Source: Paenibacillus sp. RC334 (lineage in GTDB: Bacteria > Bacillota > Bacilli > Paenibacillales > Paenibacillaceae). From it: a DNA stretch of 64,000 bases. The stretch is taken from the NCBI RefSeq assembly GCF_030034735.1, contig NZ_CP125370.1:868001-932000 (forward strand), read 5' to 3'. The stretch's first letter is position 1. Each line of letters starts with the position of its first letter. Below, in pieces: positions 52,147 to 61,630 of this stretch. The translations under genes were made by a program, and so were the position numbers. The notes under the pieces were generated by a model. The model searched no databases and was not told the origin of the DNA. It worked only from the letters and a program-made list of their open reading frames with translations.

Positions 52147-55100
52147 ATGCATCAGGAGAAAAATGAGCAGGAATATTTCACCGAACTGAAGGGGCGCGCG
52201 GCGCAACTGGATGGACAACAACAGGAATTGGCCCAACATGTTATGGAACTGGGTCGAATTCATTACATACGCGAGGATGAGGAGCCTTTTAACGAATGCC
52301 AGCGCATATTAAAAGTACAGGCAGAAGCAAGCGGAGAGCCGCTGTTCAAGCCACTGGCAGAGGTGCTGCGTCAGTTGATTGGAACAATGGCCGGGGATGT
52401 GTTTGCATATATAACAGAGCATGTGACTGAATATCCTTACAGTACAGGGTATGAGCGTAAACCGTTCCGTACCTCGGATATCACATCCCATACTTCGCGG
52501 ATTTATAAAAGAATGGTGCAGCTTATCCGAATGGACTGGATCGGCTTCTCGCTTATAGATTATTTAACGAAAAAGGATTATGAACATGGGAATGACTATC
52601 GGATTCAAGAGACGATTAGTGATTGGATAGCCTATGAGTTGGACAACGGTAATCCGCAGGTCTTGGAGGCGCTAAAAGGTATTGTTTATGGCGATAACCA
52701 GACTGCGCTTCTTACGCGTGCCATGATTAAAGGAATGCTCTTGAGCCATCAAGAGGAGAATTACCATATGATCGGCGAGCTTTTGGCAGCTGCCAAGCTT
52801 CAGGAGGGATTGCGACAAAGCATCGTGGAGCAAATGGATGAAGGAACCCCGGAGGCTCTTGTATATCTGTTGAAGGTGATTATTGACCAGGGATTCATTC
52901 GTTACAGCTCGGTGGTACGGGCGCTTGCGGTATGGACAGGCATGGGCTTGGAGTCTGCTAATCAGCGGGTGGTTCGCCAACTGATTGAGCAGGCGTATGA
53001 AGCATTGACGAATAGCGAGCTGCGTCAGGAATGGCTGACTAGCGCGAATGCCAATGAGGTATATATGAGCTTGTGGGCTACCGCAGTACATGAGGAACGT
53101 GAACTGTATGGACAAGTTCGGCAAGTCATGGAACAGGGAGCACCTTATCAGAAGATTGTAGCGCTTTATGTACTCTCTAACAGTGAAAACAAGGATGTGC
53201 GTCTGGGGATTGCCAGAGAATATCTGAATGAGACGGACCCGGAGCTTCAATACTGGGTACTGACGAACTATACAAATAATTATTTTTACGAATGGGTAGA
53301 AGGCGGGACGGTCGCGGATCGGATCGTTAAAGTGGTTCGTACTCCATTACTGGAAAATAAAGAAGAGCGACGCAAGGATTTTGAGCGACTTCATGCTCTG
53401 TTTGCACAGATGAAAAAAGGCGAGTCTACCGAGCCCTCCAAGGTGCTGGATTTTGTAAACGTTCATCACCGTTCGGATGCGCCAATTCAAAAAATGCTGT
53501 ATCTTATCGGTTACGATATGGACGCGACCTGGATTGGAGAAATCATAGCCTTAAAGGATCAGATTAGCTCTAATCTACGCGGTGAGCTGCTGAATCAATT
53601 TGTGCGGAATCCGGATGATACGGTGCAACGTGAATTTATTTTCTCAAGCTTGTCCGACAAAAGTATGAGCATTCGCGAGTTCGCTGTTGCCAAGGCGCAC
53701 AAGCTGACGCTGGCGGAAGAGGAAATGCAGCAAATGGAGGGGCTATTGAAGCTCAAGACGGGTTCCCTGCGGCAAAGTGTCATTGGTGTACTGCTGGCAC
53801 AACCGGAGAAGTCTTTGAATAGTTCATTGGAGCGGTTGCTTCGGGCAAAGGCGGAGCTGCAACGATTGGGCGGACTTGAAATATTGACGAAGATTTATGC
53901 AGACCCCGAGCGTGCCGAGCAGTATGAAACTATCCAGCCTTTAGCAGATATCATTCAGCAGCCGACGGCTAAGGAGGAACAACTGCTGTCCAAGCTGGGG
54001 CAGGAGGATGCTTATACGGGGACAAACGGCTTTGGCTTGTACGAGCCTGCTGCCAAGGAGGCTTGGCTGGAAAAGCAGCCGGATCTGGGTGATTTCCGGT
54101 TGGGTGATGTTTTTGTGGGTTCACTGGAGAAGATGAAGCAATTCCTGAGCGGACTGAATGAGCTTGTCCACCAGCATCGTGATGTAGAATATACTGCTGA
54201 GTATTATTCGGGCTACAAAGAAACGCTGCTAATCGGCGCTAATTTTCGTACCGTACGCTTGGCTCAGCCTAATGAGGAAGCAGTCTCCATGCTGTCTTTA
54301 TATCCTCTTCACGAGGAATGGAGTCGTTATTTGCAGGAGAGCGACATGGAAGCAAGTGAACTGCTAGAGCTTGTTTTATATGACCGATTGGATTCTATGG
54401 ATCAAACACTTGATCGCTACTACCGTTATTTCTCCAATCATAACATGGACTATTCAGAACTGAGAAAGCACAAGCTGCTGGAAGGATGGCGTAAAGATTT
54501 CGCTGAACAAATGTATCCTTTAGATCGAATGAAGGAAGTTCAGCAATGGATAGCAGAGCTGACGTATAACGATCAGGTAAGAACGCTGATTAATGCTTAT
54601 TTTCTGGACACTCCTGGCGAGGAAACCTTTGATACCATTGATCTCTCGTTGAATACATTGATGCAAGCTATGCCCAAGGACAGACCTGCTGAGGACATGG
54701 GAATGCTGCACCTGCTGTCTAGCCCGTGGATCGGGCTGGAGAAAGGGCGTGTACATGATGATGAGTCCTTTAAGCGCTTTTTCCATACTTTTGTAAACTA
54801 TAATGAGCTGGCAGACGTATTAAATCACTTTTATTCACCGCTGGAGCTGGAGGATTATTTCAAGGCATATGAAAAAGGGCTGATCGGTGTAGGAGAAGTG
54901 TATCGGGAACTGTTGGCTGGCAGTGATAGCAGAAGACATATGAGTTCCTTAACGAATGCCCGCAATACATGGATTGCCAGCAATCCGGAATTTTTGGAAA
55001 TACGGCGTACGGTTATTGAACGACTGCTGGAGGTTGAATTGGTTCGAGGCGATTTGCCTACCGAGGCCACCCCAAAAGTGATGGGCTTGAGCCGGATTGA

Positions 55101-57117
55101 AGGGATGGATTATTTCATTCGTATTCTGGAGGGACTCGACAAGGAAACGTTCGTGCGTGGTTATGTGTATGGCTACGGTGATCGTATCACCAAAAAAGAA
55201 TCGTTCAGCCACTTGCTCAAGGCATGTTATCCGCATGATGGCGAGGATGCTGCTTTGCTGAAGGAAAAGCTGAGTAACGCTAAAATTACGGATAAACGTC
55301 TGCTGGAGGCGGCAATGTATGCTCCACAGTGGATTGAAATTGTAGCAGGTTATCTTGGATGGGAAGGTCTTCGCAGTGCTGCATGGTACTTCCATGCGCA
55401 TATCAATGAAGGTTTTTCCGCCGAGAAGGAAACGATTGTAGCTCATTATTCGCCGATTGCTCCGCAGGATTTTAATGATGGAGCCTTCGATATTCACTGG
55501 TTTCATGAGGCCTATGAGACGTTGGGCGAGGAACGATTTGATCTGCTGTACGACTGTGCCAAATATATTTCGGCCGGAGCCAATCATCGCAGGTCTCAGT
55601 TATTTGCGGATGCGACGCTGGGTAAGCTGAAACTGAGTGAAATGAAAAAGTCGGTGGAAGACAAACGAAACAAGGAACATTTGCTGACCTACAGTCTGAT
55701 TCCTCTTGTCAAACCTCCTGAACCAGCTGTACGGGAACGTTATGACTTCATCCAGAAGTTTCTGGAACAGAGCAAAAAATTTGGGGCACAGCGTAAGGCC
55801 AGTGAAGCTCTGGTTTCACGAATTGCGCTTGGGAATTTGGCACGTAACGCAGGCTATGATGATGTAACCCGGCTTGTGTGGGACATGGAAGCCCGTAAGC
55901 TGGAGGATCTCCGGTCTTATTTTGAGCCACATGCTTTGGAAGAGGCTACAACGATACAGCTTGTCATTGATGAGGAAGGAACGGCAGATATTGAGATTGT
56001 CAGCAAAGGGAAGACGCTGAAATCTATTCCGGCTCGCTTCAAGAAGGATGAGTATGTTGCTGCGTTGAAGGAGCTTAAAGGTGATCTGGTAGATCAGTAT
56101 CGTAGAGCCCGCAAGGAATTGGAACGCTCTATGGAGTCCGGCACGGCCTTTATGATGAAGGAATTAACGGGATTATTAGGCAACCCTGTGCTTGCTCCGT
56201 TGGTGCGAACGCTAGTTTTCAAGGCTGGAGATCGCTTGGGATATTTCAATGAAGATACATCAGGGTTGGCTGATCCTTCGGGTCAACAGTATCCCGTAGG
56301 TGAAGAGGACAAGCTGATCATCGCTCATCCGCTCCATTTGTACGAAAGTGGTCGCTGGAGCGACTTCCAGAAGGATTTATTTGACCGCCAGATTCGGCAG
56401 CCGTTTAAACAGGTGTTCCGTGAGCTGTATTTGCCGAATGCAGATGAACGTGCAAGTGCCACCGTTTCCCGTCGATATGCAGGACATCAGGTACAGCCGA
56501 ATAAAACGGTAGCCCTGCTGAAAGGTCGCCAATGGACGGTCAGCTATGAGGAAGGACTACAGAAGGTGTATTATGCCGAAAACCTGATTGCTAACCTGTA
56601 CGCGATGGCAGATTGGTTCTCACCAGCCGATACCGAGGCTCCTACACTGGAGACGGTGCAATTCTTTGATCGGACAACGTATAAGAGTGTGCCGTTGGAG
56701 GAAGTTCCTCCAGTGCTGTTCTCGGAAGTCATGCGGGATGTAGATTTGGTCGTCAGTGTCGCCCATGTGGGCGGTGTTGATCCGGAAGCCAGTCTTACGA
56801 CCATTGAAATGCGCAACGTTATTGTGCAGGAATCGCTGCGTTTGTTGAAAATCAGTAATGTACGTTTGGATGGGAATTATGCGCGTGTAGACGGCAGTCT
56901 TGGTGAATATGCGGTGCATTTGGGAAGCGGCGGTGTCTACAAGCAGGCGAAGGGAGCGCTGCATATCATTCCGGTGCATTCGCAGCATCGTGGGCGCATC
57001 TTCCTGCCGTTCCTGGATGAAGATCCAAGAACAGCCGAGATTTTATCCAAAATTGTACTGCTGGCTGAGGATCAGAAAATCAAGGACCCGCAAATTCTTA
57101 CGCAGCTTCAGGCGTAG
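52147..57117 (+). CDS. Giant DUF4132 (MolR/YehI-like) protein
   Basis: A 1656-residue cytoplasmic protein without signal or membrane segments. Residues 1 to about 650 are alpha-helical and HEAT-like (for example GSLRQSVIGVLLAQPEKSLN). The DUF4132 core lies in the C-terminal third (about 1280-1480: LRSYFEPHALEEATTIQLVI, KQVFRELYLPNADE, GRQWTVSYEEGLQKVYYAEN). The end (YAVHLGSGGVYKQAKGALHI, IFLPFLDEDPRTAEILSKIV) matches the tail module seen after DUF4132. E. coli relatives (YehI/MolR) neighbour MoxR ATPase and VWA genes; neither occurs here. AGGGGGAAA precedes ATG 52147. Function unknown. Confidence 0.85.
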   Translation: MHQEKNEQEYFTELKGRAAQLDGQQQELAQHVMELGRIHYIREDEEPFNECQRILKVQAEASGEPLFKPLAEVLRQLIGTMAGDVFAYITEHVTEYPYSTGYERKPFRTSDITSHTSRIYKRMVQLIRMDWIGFSLIDYLTKKDYEHGNDYRIQETISDWIAYELDNGNPQVLEALKGIVYGDNQTALLTRAMIKGMLLSHQEENYHMIGELLAAAKLQEGLRQSIVEQMDEGTPEALVYLLKVIIDQGFIRYSSVVRALAVWTGMGLESANQRVVRQLIEQAYEALTNSELRQEWLTSANANEVYMSLWATAVHEERELYGQVRQVMEQGAPYQKIVALYVLSNSENKDVRLGIAREYLNETDPELQYWVLTNYTNNYFYEWVEGGTVADRIVKVVRTPLLENKEERRKDFERLHALFAQMKKGESTEPSKVLDFVNVHHRSDAPIQKMLYLIGYDMDATWIGEIIALKDQISSNLRGELLNQFVRNPDDTVQREFIFSSLSDKSMSIREFAVAKAHKLTLAEEEMQQMEGLLKLKTGSLRQSVIGVLLAQPEKSLNSSLERLLRAKAELQRLGGLEILTKIYADPERAEQYETIQPLADIIQQPTAKEEQLLSKLGQEDAYTGTNGFGLYEPAAKEAWLEKQPDLGDFRLGDVFVGSLEKMKQFLSGLNELVHQHRDVEYTAEYYSGYKETLLIGANFRTVRLAQPNEEAVSMLSLYPLHEEWSRYLQESDMEASELLELVLYDRLDSMDQTLDRYYRYFSNHNMDYSELRKHKLLEGWRKDFAEQMYPLDRMKEVQQWIAELTYNDQVRTLINAYFLDTPGEETFDTIDLSLNTLMQAMPKDRPAEDMGMLHLLSSPWIGLEKGRVHDDESFKRFFHTFVNYNELADVLNHFYSPLELEDYFKAYEKGLIGVGEVYRELLAGSDSRRHMSSLTNARNTWIASNPEFLEIRRTVIERLLEVELVRGDLPTEATPKVMGLSRIEGMDYFIRILEGLDKETFVRGYVYGYGDRITKKESFSHLLKACYPHDGEDAALLKEKLSNAKITDKRLLEAAMYAPQWIEIVAGYLGWEGLRSAAWYFHAHINEGFSAEKETIVAHYSPIAPQDFNDGAFDIHWFHEAYETLGEERFDLLYDCAKYISAGANHRRSQLFADATLGKLKLSEMKKSVEDKRNKEHLLTYSLIPLVKPPEPAVRERYDFIQKFLEQSKKFGAQRKASEALVSRIALGNLARNAGYDDVTRLVWDMEARKLEDLRSYFEPHALEEATTIQLVIDEEGTADIEIVSKGKTLKSIPARFKKDEYVAALKELKGDLVDQYRRARKELERSMESGTAFMMKELTGLLGNPVLAPLVRTLVFKAGDRLGYFNEDTSGLADPSGQQYPVGEEDKLIIAHPLHLYESGRWSDFQKDLFDRQIRQPFKQVFRELYLPNADERASATVSRRYAGHQVQPNKTVALLKGRQWTVSYEEGLQKVYYAENLIANLYAMADWFSPADTEAPTLETVQFFDRTTYKSVPLEEVPPVLFSEVMRDVDLVVSVAHVGGVDPEASLTTIEMRNVIVQESLRLLKISNVRLDGNYARVDGSLGEYAVHLGSGGVYKQAKGALHIIPVHSQHRGRIFLPFLDEDPRTAEILSKIVLLAEDQKIKDPQILTQLQA

Positions 57118-57156
57118 GATAGAAGCTGTAATATAGAGATTCATTTTGAAGTAGCG

Positions 57157-57200
57157 TGAAGCCCTGTCCATGCAGATCCGTGTGGCGGGGCTTCATTATT
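57157..57200 (+). terminator. Putative terminator after the DUF4132 gene
   Basis: TGAAGCCCTG pairs with CGGGGCTTCA (one wobble). The T tail is poor. Confidence 0.65.
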
Positions 57201-57296
57201 TGCGTCAGATAATTCTTTTGTTCCTGGCAGGGGTTTGCTAGAATAAAGGGGATTGTGTAAGTCAACGTTGACCATATTGCAGGGAGGGACACAAGT

Positions 57297-58280
57297 ATGA
57301 GCAAGAAGATCAAATGGGGAATTGTCGGCACGGGATGGATTGCAGATCAATTCGCCGCGGATTTGGCGCATGTTACGAACGGGGAAGGGTACGCTGTTGG
57401 ATCACGTACCATTGAAAGCGCTACCGAATTTGCAGCCAAGCATCAAATTGCACGCGCTTATGGATCCTACGAGGAACTGGCTCAAGATCCCGAGGTAGAT
57501 GCTATATACATAGGCACTCCTCATCCTTTTCATAAAGAAAATGTTCTGACGGCTCTTCGGGCCGGAAAAGCCGTCCTGTGTGAGAAACCTTTCACCGTGA
57601 ATAGTGGGGAACTGGAGGAACTGATCGGCTTAGCATGTGAGCATAAGCTATTCCTGATGGAAGCGATGTGGACACGCTTTTTGCCTCCGATTCGCCAAGT
57701 GCGGGAGTGGATAGACGCGGGACGAATTGGTGAGGTGAAGCTGGTTAAGGCAGAATTTGGTTTTCGTGTAGAATGGAACCCGGAAGGACGCTTATTGAAC
57801 CCCGATCTGGGCGGAGGTGCTTTATTAGATACGGGAATTTATCCGGTTTCTTTTGCTTCGATGGTGTTCGGTCCTGAACCCAAGCATGTATGGAGTACCG
57901 CTCATATCGGGGAAACGGGTGTTGACGAGACGTTTTCCATCCTGCTGGATTACGGAAATGGACGTACGGCTGTGCTCAATGGGGCGGTTCGTCTCGGGTT
58001 GACGAATGAGGCATATATCCATGGCACAAAGGGATATATCCACATTCCATCTTTCCTGAATAGCACGTCGGCTACTTTACATGTGGACGGCGAAGAGGTA
58101 CAAACCTTTCAGGATGACCGAGCTTCCACAGGGTATGCCTTTGAAGCAGAAGAAGTGGGGCGCTGCCTGAATGAAGGCTTATTCGAAAGTTCCACGATAT
58201 CTTTGGATGAATCACTGGGCATTATGAAGCTGATGGATCAGATTCGTGCACAGTGGGGGCTTCGGTATCCTTTTGAGTAA
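57297..58280 (+). CDS. Gfo/Idh/MocA-family oxidoreductase
   Basis: A 327-residue NAD(P)-dependent dehydrogenase. Rossmann loop KWGIVGTGWIADQFAADLAH, YIGTPHPFHKEN, GKAVLCEKPFTVN with the E-K-P Lys, and MEAMWTRFLPPIRQV at the start of the substrate domain, as in trans-dihydrobenzenediol or sugar dehydrogenases. GGGAGGG precedes ATG 57297. The substrate is unknown. It resembles the 21187 gene in fold but not closely in sequence. Confidence 0.9.
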   Translation: MSKKIKWGIVGTGWIADQFAADLAHVTNGEGYAVGSRTIESATEFAAKHQIARAYGSYEELAQDPEVDAIYIGTPHPFHKENVLTALRAGKAVLCEKPFTVNSGELEELIGLACEHKLFLMEAMWTRFLPPIRQVREWIDAGRIGEVKLVKAEFGFRVEWNPEGRLLNPDLGGGALLDTGIYPVSFASMVFGPEPKHVWSTAHIGETGVDETFSILLDYGNGRTAVLNGAVRLGLTNEAYIHGTKGYIHIPSFLNSTSATLHVDGEEVQTFQDDRASTGYAFEAEEVGRCLNEGLFESSTISLDESLGIMKLMDQIRAQWGLRYPFE

Positions 58281-58324
58281 TCTTTTGAGTAATTGAATTA
58301 TTGAATTGAATAAAGAAACCACTT

Positions 58325-58362
58325 AAAGTCCAGAGAGCTTTTGAAGCTCTTTGGACTTTTTT
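58325..58362 (+). terminator. Intrinsic terminator after the oxidoreductase
   Basis: 16-base arms AAAGTCCAGAGAGCTT and AAGCTCTTTGGACTTT (one mismatch) with a 3-base loop, then T-rich sequence. Confidence 0.93.
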
Positions 58363-58806
58363 GTGTACACCGTTTGGAATTAATGCAATCCTCATAAATC
58401 GGCTCAATTCCAACTTTGGTCGCAGATTAAAGATGTTCATATGAGCATTGGAATGAGTGGGCCATATGAATCATTTTTTGTGATTTGAATTAGTTAAAAA
58501 ATAGTCATATAAAAGTGACAAAAATGTAATGACATCATCAGTTAACTGAATTGGTAACGCTCTCTTTCTTTGAAAATAAATGATGGTCCTAGGAAGTGGT
58601 TTCCAGAATTTTTCAATGAAATTTTCAGAAATATACGGTAGGGTGTTGTACATGTCACTTGAGCCAGTGCGGCTTTTGCTGACTTGCTTGCTTATCCCGT
58701 GGCTTTTGATTCTTGTCGGAGCTCGCAGGATCAAGAGCCTTTGCAAGCCTGTGAGAGTTGAACTGGCATTCATCTCATGACCTAACATCAAGGAGGAATT
58801 ACAAAC
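58363..58806. other. Long leader before the GH3 gene
   Basis: About 440 bases with no supported gene. A 66-codon frame at 58580-58780 lacks a ribosome site. No riboswitch or cre sequence recognised. It probably holds the promoter and regulatory sites of the glycosidase genes. Confidence 0.4.
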
Positions 58807-61536
58807 GTGAAAATGAAATCAACATGGTTGTTTCGTATGATGATGATGACTGTCATTGCGGCTGTTGTGATCGGACCGATGAATATTGCAGGAGCGGCAG
58901 GAAGCCGGACAGACCGGCCCTGGATGAATACGTCCCTTTCGGCTGAAGAACGAACGACGCTGTTGTTGAAGGAAATGACGCTGGAAGAAAAAATAGATTT
59001 GGTGACTGGTAAGGTCAACAATTATTATGGATTCTACAATGATCCGATTGAGCGTCTGGGCATCCCGGCGTTGACGATGGCAGACGGCCCTGCGGGTGTA
59101 CGTATCGCCAATCCGGACGTTCAGAACAAGCAATCTACTGCGCTGCCAGCTCCAATTGCGTTAGCTGCAACATGGGATACCCAAGCTGCCAAACAGTATG
59201 GTGATCTGATCGGAGACGAGGCTTTTAATACGACCCATAATGTCGTGCTCGGACCGGGGATGGATATTGCCCGCATTCCATGGGGATCGCGGAACTTTGA
59301 ATCTATGGGTGAGGACCCGTTGCTGCAATCGCAAATGGCGACCGCTTATGTCAAAGGTGTACAAAGCCATCCTGTGTTGGCCACAGCCAAGCATTATCTT
59401 ATGAATAATCAGGAGACGGAGCGCTTCACGACGAATGTCAAAGTCAGTGACCGTGCGCTGCATGAAATTTACATACGTCCGTTTCAGGAGGTTATTGCCA
59501 AGGCTGATTTGGGAGGGGCGATGTGCTCTTTTAACAAGGTTAACGGCGAGCCTGCTTGTGAGAACAAGACCCTCTTGACGGACCTCTTGAAGAAGGAGCT
59601 TCAATTCAAAGGTTTCATAATGAGCGATTACGGTGCGAACCTGAGTACGGTAGAGTCCGCTAATGCGGGCTTGGACCTGGAAACACCGGGTACACCTTTT
59701 GGTAAATGGGGAGATCAACTGCTGACTGCTGTCAAGAACGGCAAGGTAAGTGAGAAAACAGTTGATGAGAAGGCTGGGCGTATTTTGGTGCAAATGTTCA
59801 GCAAAGGGTTGTTTGATCACCCGGTTCAAAATAATCAGATTGATGCCCGTGACCATGGCAAGACGGCCCGCCAATTGGCTGAGGAGAGCATGGTGCTGCT
59901 GCAAAATAAAAATAATACTTTGCCACTTTCCAAGGATAAGCTCAAATCCATTGCTGTTATCGGTCCCGATGCAGATAGCGGCACTGTAGCAGGCGGAGGC
60001 AGCTCGTTGGTGAACCCGACGTATACTGTAAGTCCGTTAGAGGGAATCCGCAATCGTGTCGGCAAAGGGGTAACCGTCCAATATGCACCAGGTACAGACC
60101 CGATTTCTGCGGGAGACATTATGCCGGGTCCATCGGCTGTGCCATCCTCATTGCTGACCACATCCGACAAAAAAGAGGATATCAGCGTTGGATACGCTAC
60201 TTATGGAGATGACGAACAGGGACTGCGGGGCGAATACTGGAAGAACAACAAAATGGAGGGCAGTCCGGAGCTTGTACGTAATGATGGTCAGGTCAACATG
60301 AATCTTGGATTTTATAATTATCAGGGCTTTAATGCGAAGTCCCCTAAAGTTCCCAATACGCCAACGACACTGAACGGCTTGATATCGGCGCGCTGGACGG
60401 GAGCAATTGCAGCACCTAAGGATGGCGATTATGCATTATCTTTAACCAGTTTGGGATCAAGCAAGCTATATCTCGATGACAAGCTATTTGTGGATAATCA
60501 GGGCACGAAGCTGGGTACCACGAAGAAAAACATCTCGCTCAAAGCAGGTGAAAAGCACAAGGTGCGGATCGAATATCGTGCCGATTATCCGACAAATGGC
60601 CGTGATTCCGGCGGAATGGTTCGTTTCGGCTGGGAACCTCCGGCAGATACGTCAGACAAGCTGATTGACAATGCGGTGAAGCTGGCGAAAAAGTCGGATG
60701 TAGCGATTGTCGTCACACGTACTTATGAGAGCGAAGGCTATGTTGAGCGTTCCGATATGGAACTGCCAAACAATCAGGATCGGCTGATCCGTGCGGTTGC
60801 CGCGGCGAACCCGAAAACCATTGTTGTGCAAATGAGCGGCAGAGCTGTACAGATGGACACTTGGCAGAATAAAGTTCCCGCCATCGTACAAGCATGGTTT
60901 GCTGGTCAAGAGCAGGGGAATGCCATAGCACGCGTTCTGTTCGGGGATGTGAATCCTTCTGGCAAGCTGCCCGTAACCTTCCCGGTTAACGAGCAGTCCA
61001 CGCCGGTATCCTCACCGGAGAAATTCCCGGGTGTGAACGGAATAGGCGACTATTCGGACGGTATTTTTGTAGGCTACCGGGGATATGAGAAATCGGGAAT
61101 TCAACCCGCATTCTCCTTCGGATACGGCTTATCCTATACGACCTTTGGCTATAGCGATCTGAAAATAAAACAGCACGCGAGCGGAAATAAATCCAATCGT
61201 ACGAGCACCGTCGAGGTTTCGCTAAAATTGAAAAACACCGGGAAAACTGCCGGAGCAGAGGTTGTGCAGGTGTACAGTGGGAAGCTTCCGACAAACGTGG
61301 AAACTCCATCCCGTCAACTGGCAGGCTGGTCTAAGATCGAGCTGAAGCCGGGCCAGGAGAAGAAGGTCCGCATTGAACTGGACCCGAAGGCTTTATCATA
61401 CTGGGATGAAAAGTCCAAAGCATGGGTTATGCCGTCCGGTGAAGTGCCGATTTATGTAGGCAGTTCCTCTCAGGATACACGACTGACAGTAAGTGTTACG
61501 ATTCCGGCAGCTTCTACAGGAAAGGCATCGAAGTAA
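58807..61536 (+). CDS. Secreted glycoside hydrolase family 3 beta-glucosidase-type enzyme with PA14 insert
   Basis: A 909-residue extracellular enzyme. Signal peptide about 1-33 (NIAGAAG). GH3 N-terminal barrel (LGIPALTMADGPAGVRIANP; ATAKHYLMNNQE) with nucleophile Asp near residue 273 in GFIMSDYGAN. The GH3 C-domain is split by a PA14 module (about 475-620: LRGEYWKNNKMEGSPE, SSKLYLDDKLFVDN, VRFGWEPP), then resumes with VQAWFAGQEQGNAIARVLFG. A fibronectin-III-like domain ends the protein. PA14-bearing GH3 enzymes usually take glucosides or longer beta-glucans. GTG 58807 lies ten bases after AAGGAGG. A terminator separates it from the GH30 gene. Confidence 0.92.
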   Translation: MKMKSTWLFRMMMMTVIAAVVIGPMNIAGAAGSRTDRPWMNTSLSAEERTTLLLKEMTLEEKIDLVTGKVNNYYGFYNDPIERLGIPALTMADGPAGVRIANPDVQNKQSTALPAPIALAATWDTQAAKQYGDLIGDEAFNTTHNVVLGPGMDIARIPWGSRNFESMGEDPLLQSQMATAYVKGVQSHPVLATAKHYLMNNQETERFTTNVKVSDRALHEIYIRPFQEVIAKADLGGAMCSFNKVNGEPACENKTLLTDLLKKELQFKGFIMSDYGANLSTVESANAGLDLETPGTPFGKWGDQLLTAVKNGKVSEKTVDEKAGRILVQMFSKGLFDHPVQNNQIDARDHGKTARQLAEESMVLLQNKNNTLPLSKDKLKSIAVIGPDADSGTVAGGGSSLVNPTYTVSPLEGIRNRVGKGVTVQYAPGTDPISAGDIMPGPSAVPSSLLTTSDKKEDISVGYATYGDDEQGLRGEYWKNNKMEGSPELVRNDGQVNMNLGFYNYQGFNAKSPKVPNTPTTLNGLISARWTGAIAAPKDGDYALSLTSLGSSKLYLDDKLFVDNQGTKLGTTKKNISLKAGEKHKVRIEYRADYPTNGRDSGGMVRFGWEPPADTSDKLIDNAVKLAKKSDVAIVVTRTYESEGYVERSDMELPNNQDRLIRAVAAANPKTIVVQMSGRAVQMDTWQNKVPAIVQAWFAGQEQGNAIARVLFGDVNPSGKLPVTFPVNEQSTPVSSPEKFPGVNGIGDYSDGIFVGYRGYEKSGIQPAFSFGYGLSYTTFGYSDLKIKQHASGNKSNRTSTVEVSLKLKNTGKTAGAEVVQVYSGKLPTNVETPSRQLAGWSKIELKPGQEKKVRIELDPKALSYWDEKSKAWVMPSGEVPIYVGSSSQDTRLTVSVTIPAASTGKASK

Positions 61537-61568
61537 TCCTGTTACAATTGTTTTAAAGTGGTTTATTC

Positions 61569-61605
61569 AAGAGAGCGCGGGCACAAGCACCGGCTCTCTT
61601 TTTGC
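61569..61605 (+). terminator. Terminator between the GH3 and GH30 genes
   Basis: AAGAGAGC with GCTCTCTT and an inner G/C part, followed by TTTTT. Read-through would allow co-expression. Confidence 0.75.
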
Positions 61606-61630
61606 GGTAGGTATGCAAGGGGGAATTCAA

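Noticed and set aside
52672..53250. Leftward ORFs of up to 212 codons inside the DUF4132 gene (also 54949-55587)
   Set aside because: Antisense shadows of the 1656-codon gene, with no start signals and unnatural composition.
58580..58780. 66-codon ORF before the GH3 gene
   Set aside because: No ribosome site, arbitrary composition and no recognisable family.
59161..59904. Leftward ORF of 247 codons opposite the GH3 gene, and a similar one at 62516-63160 opposite GH30
   Set aside because: Shadows of well-supported glycosidase genes.
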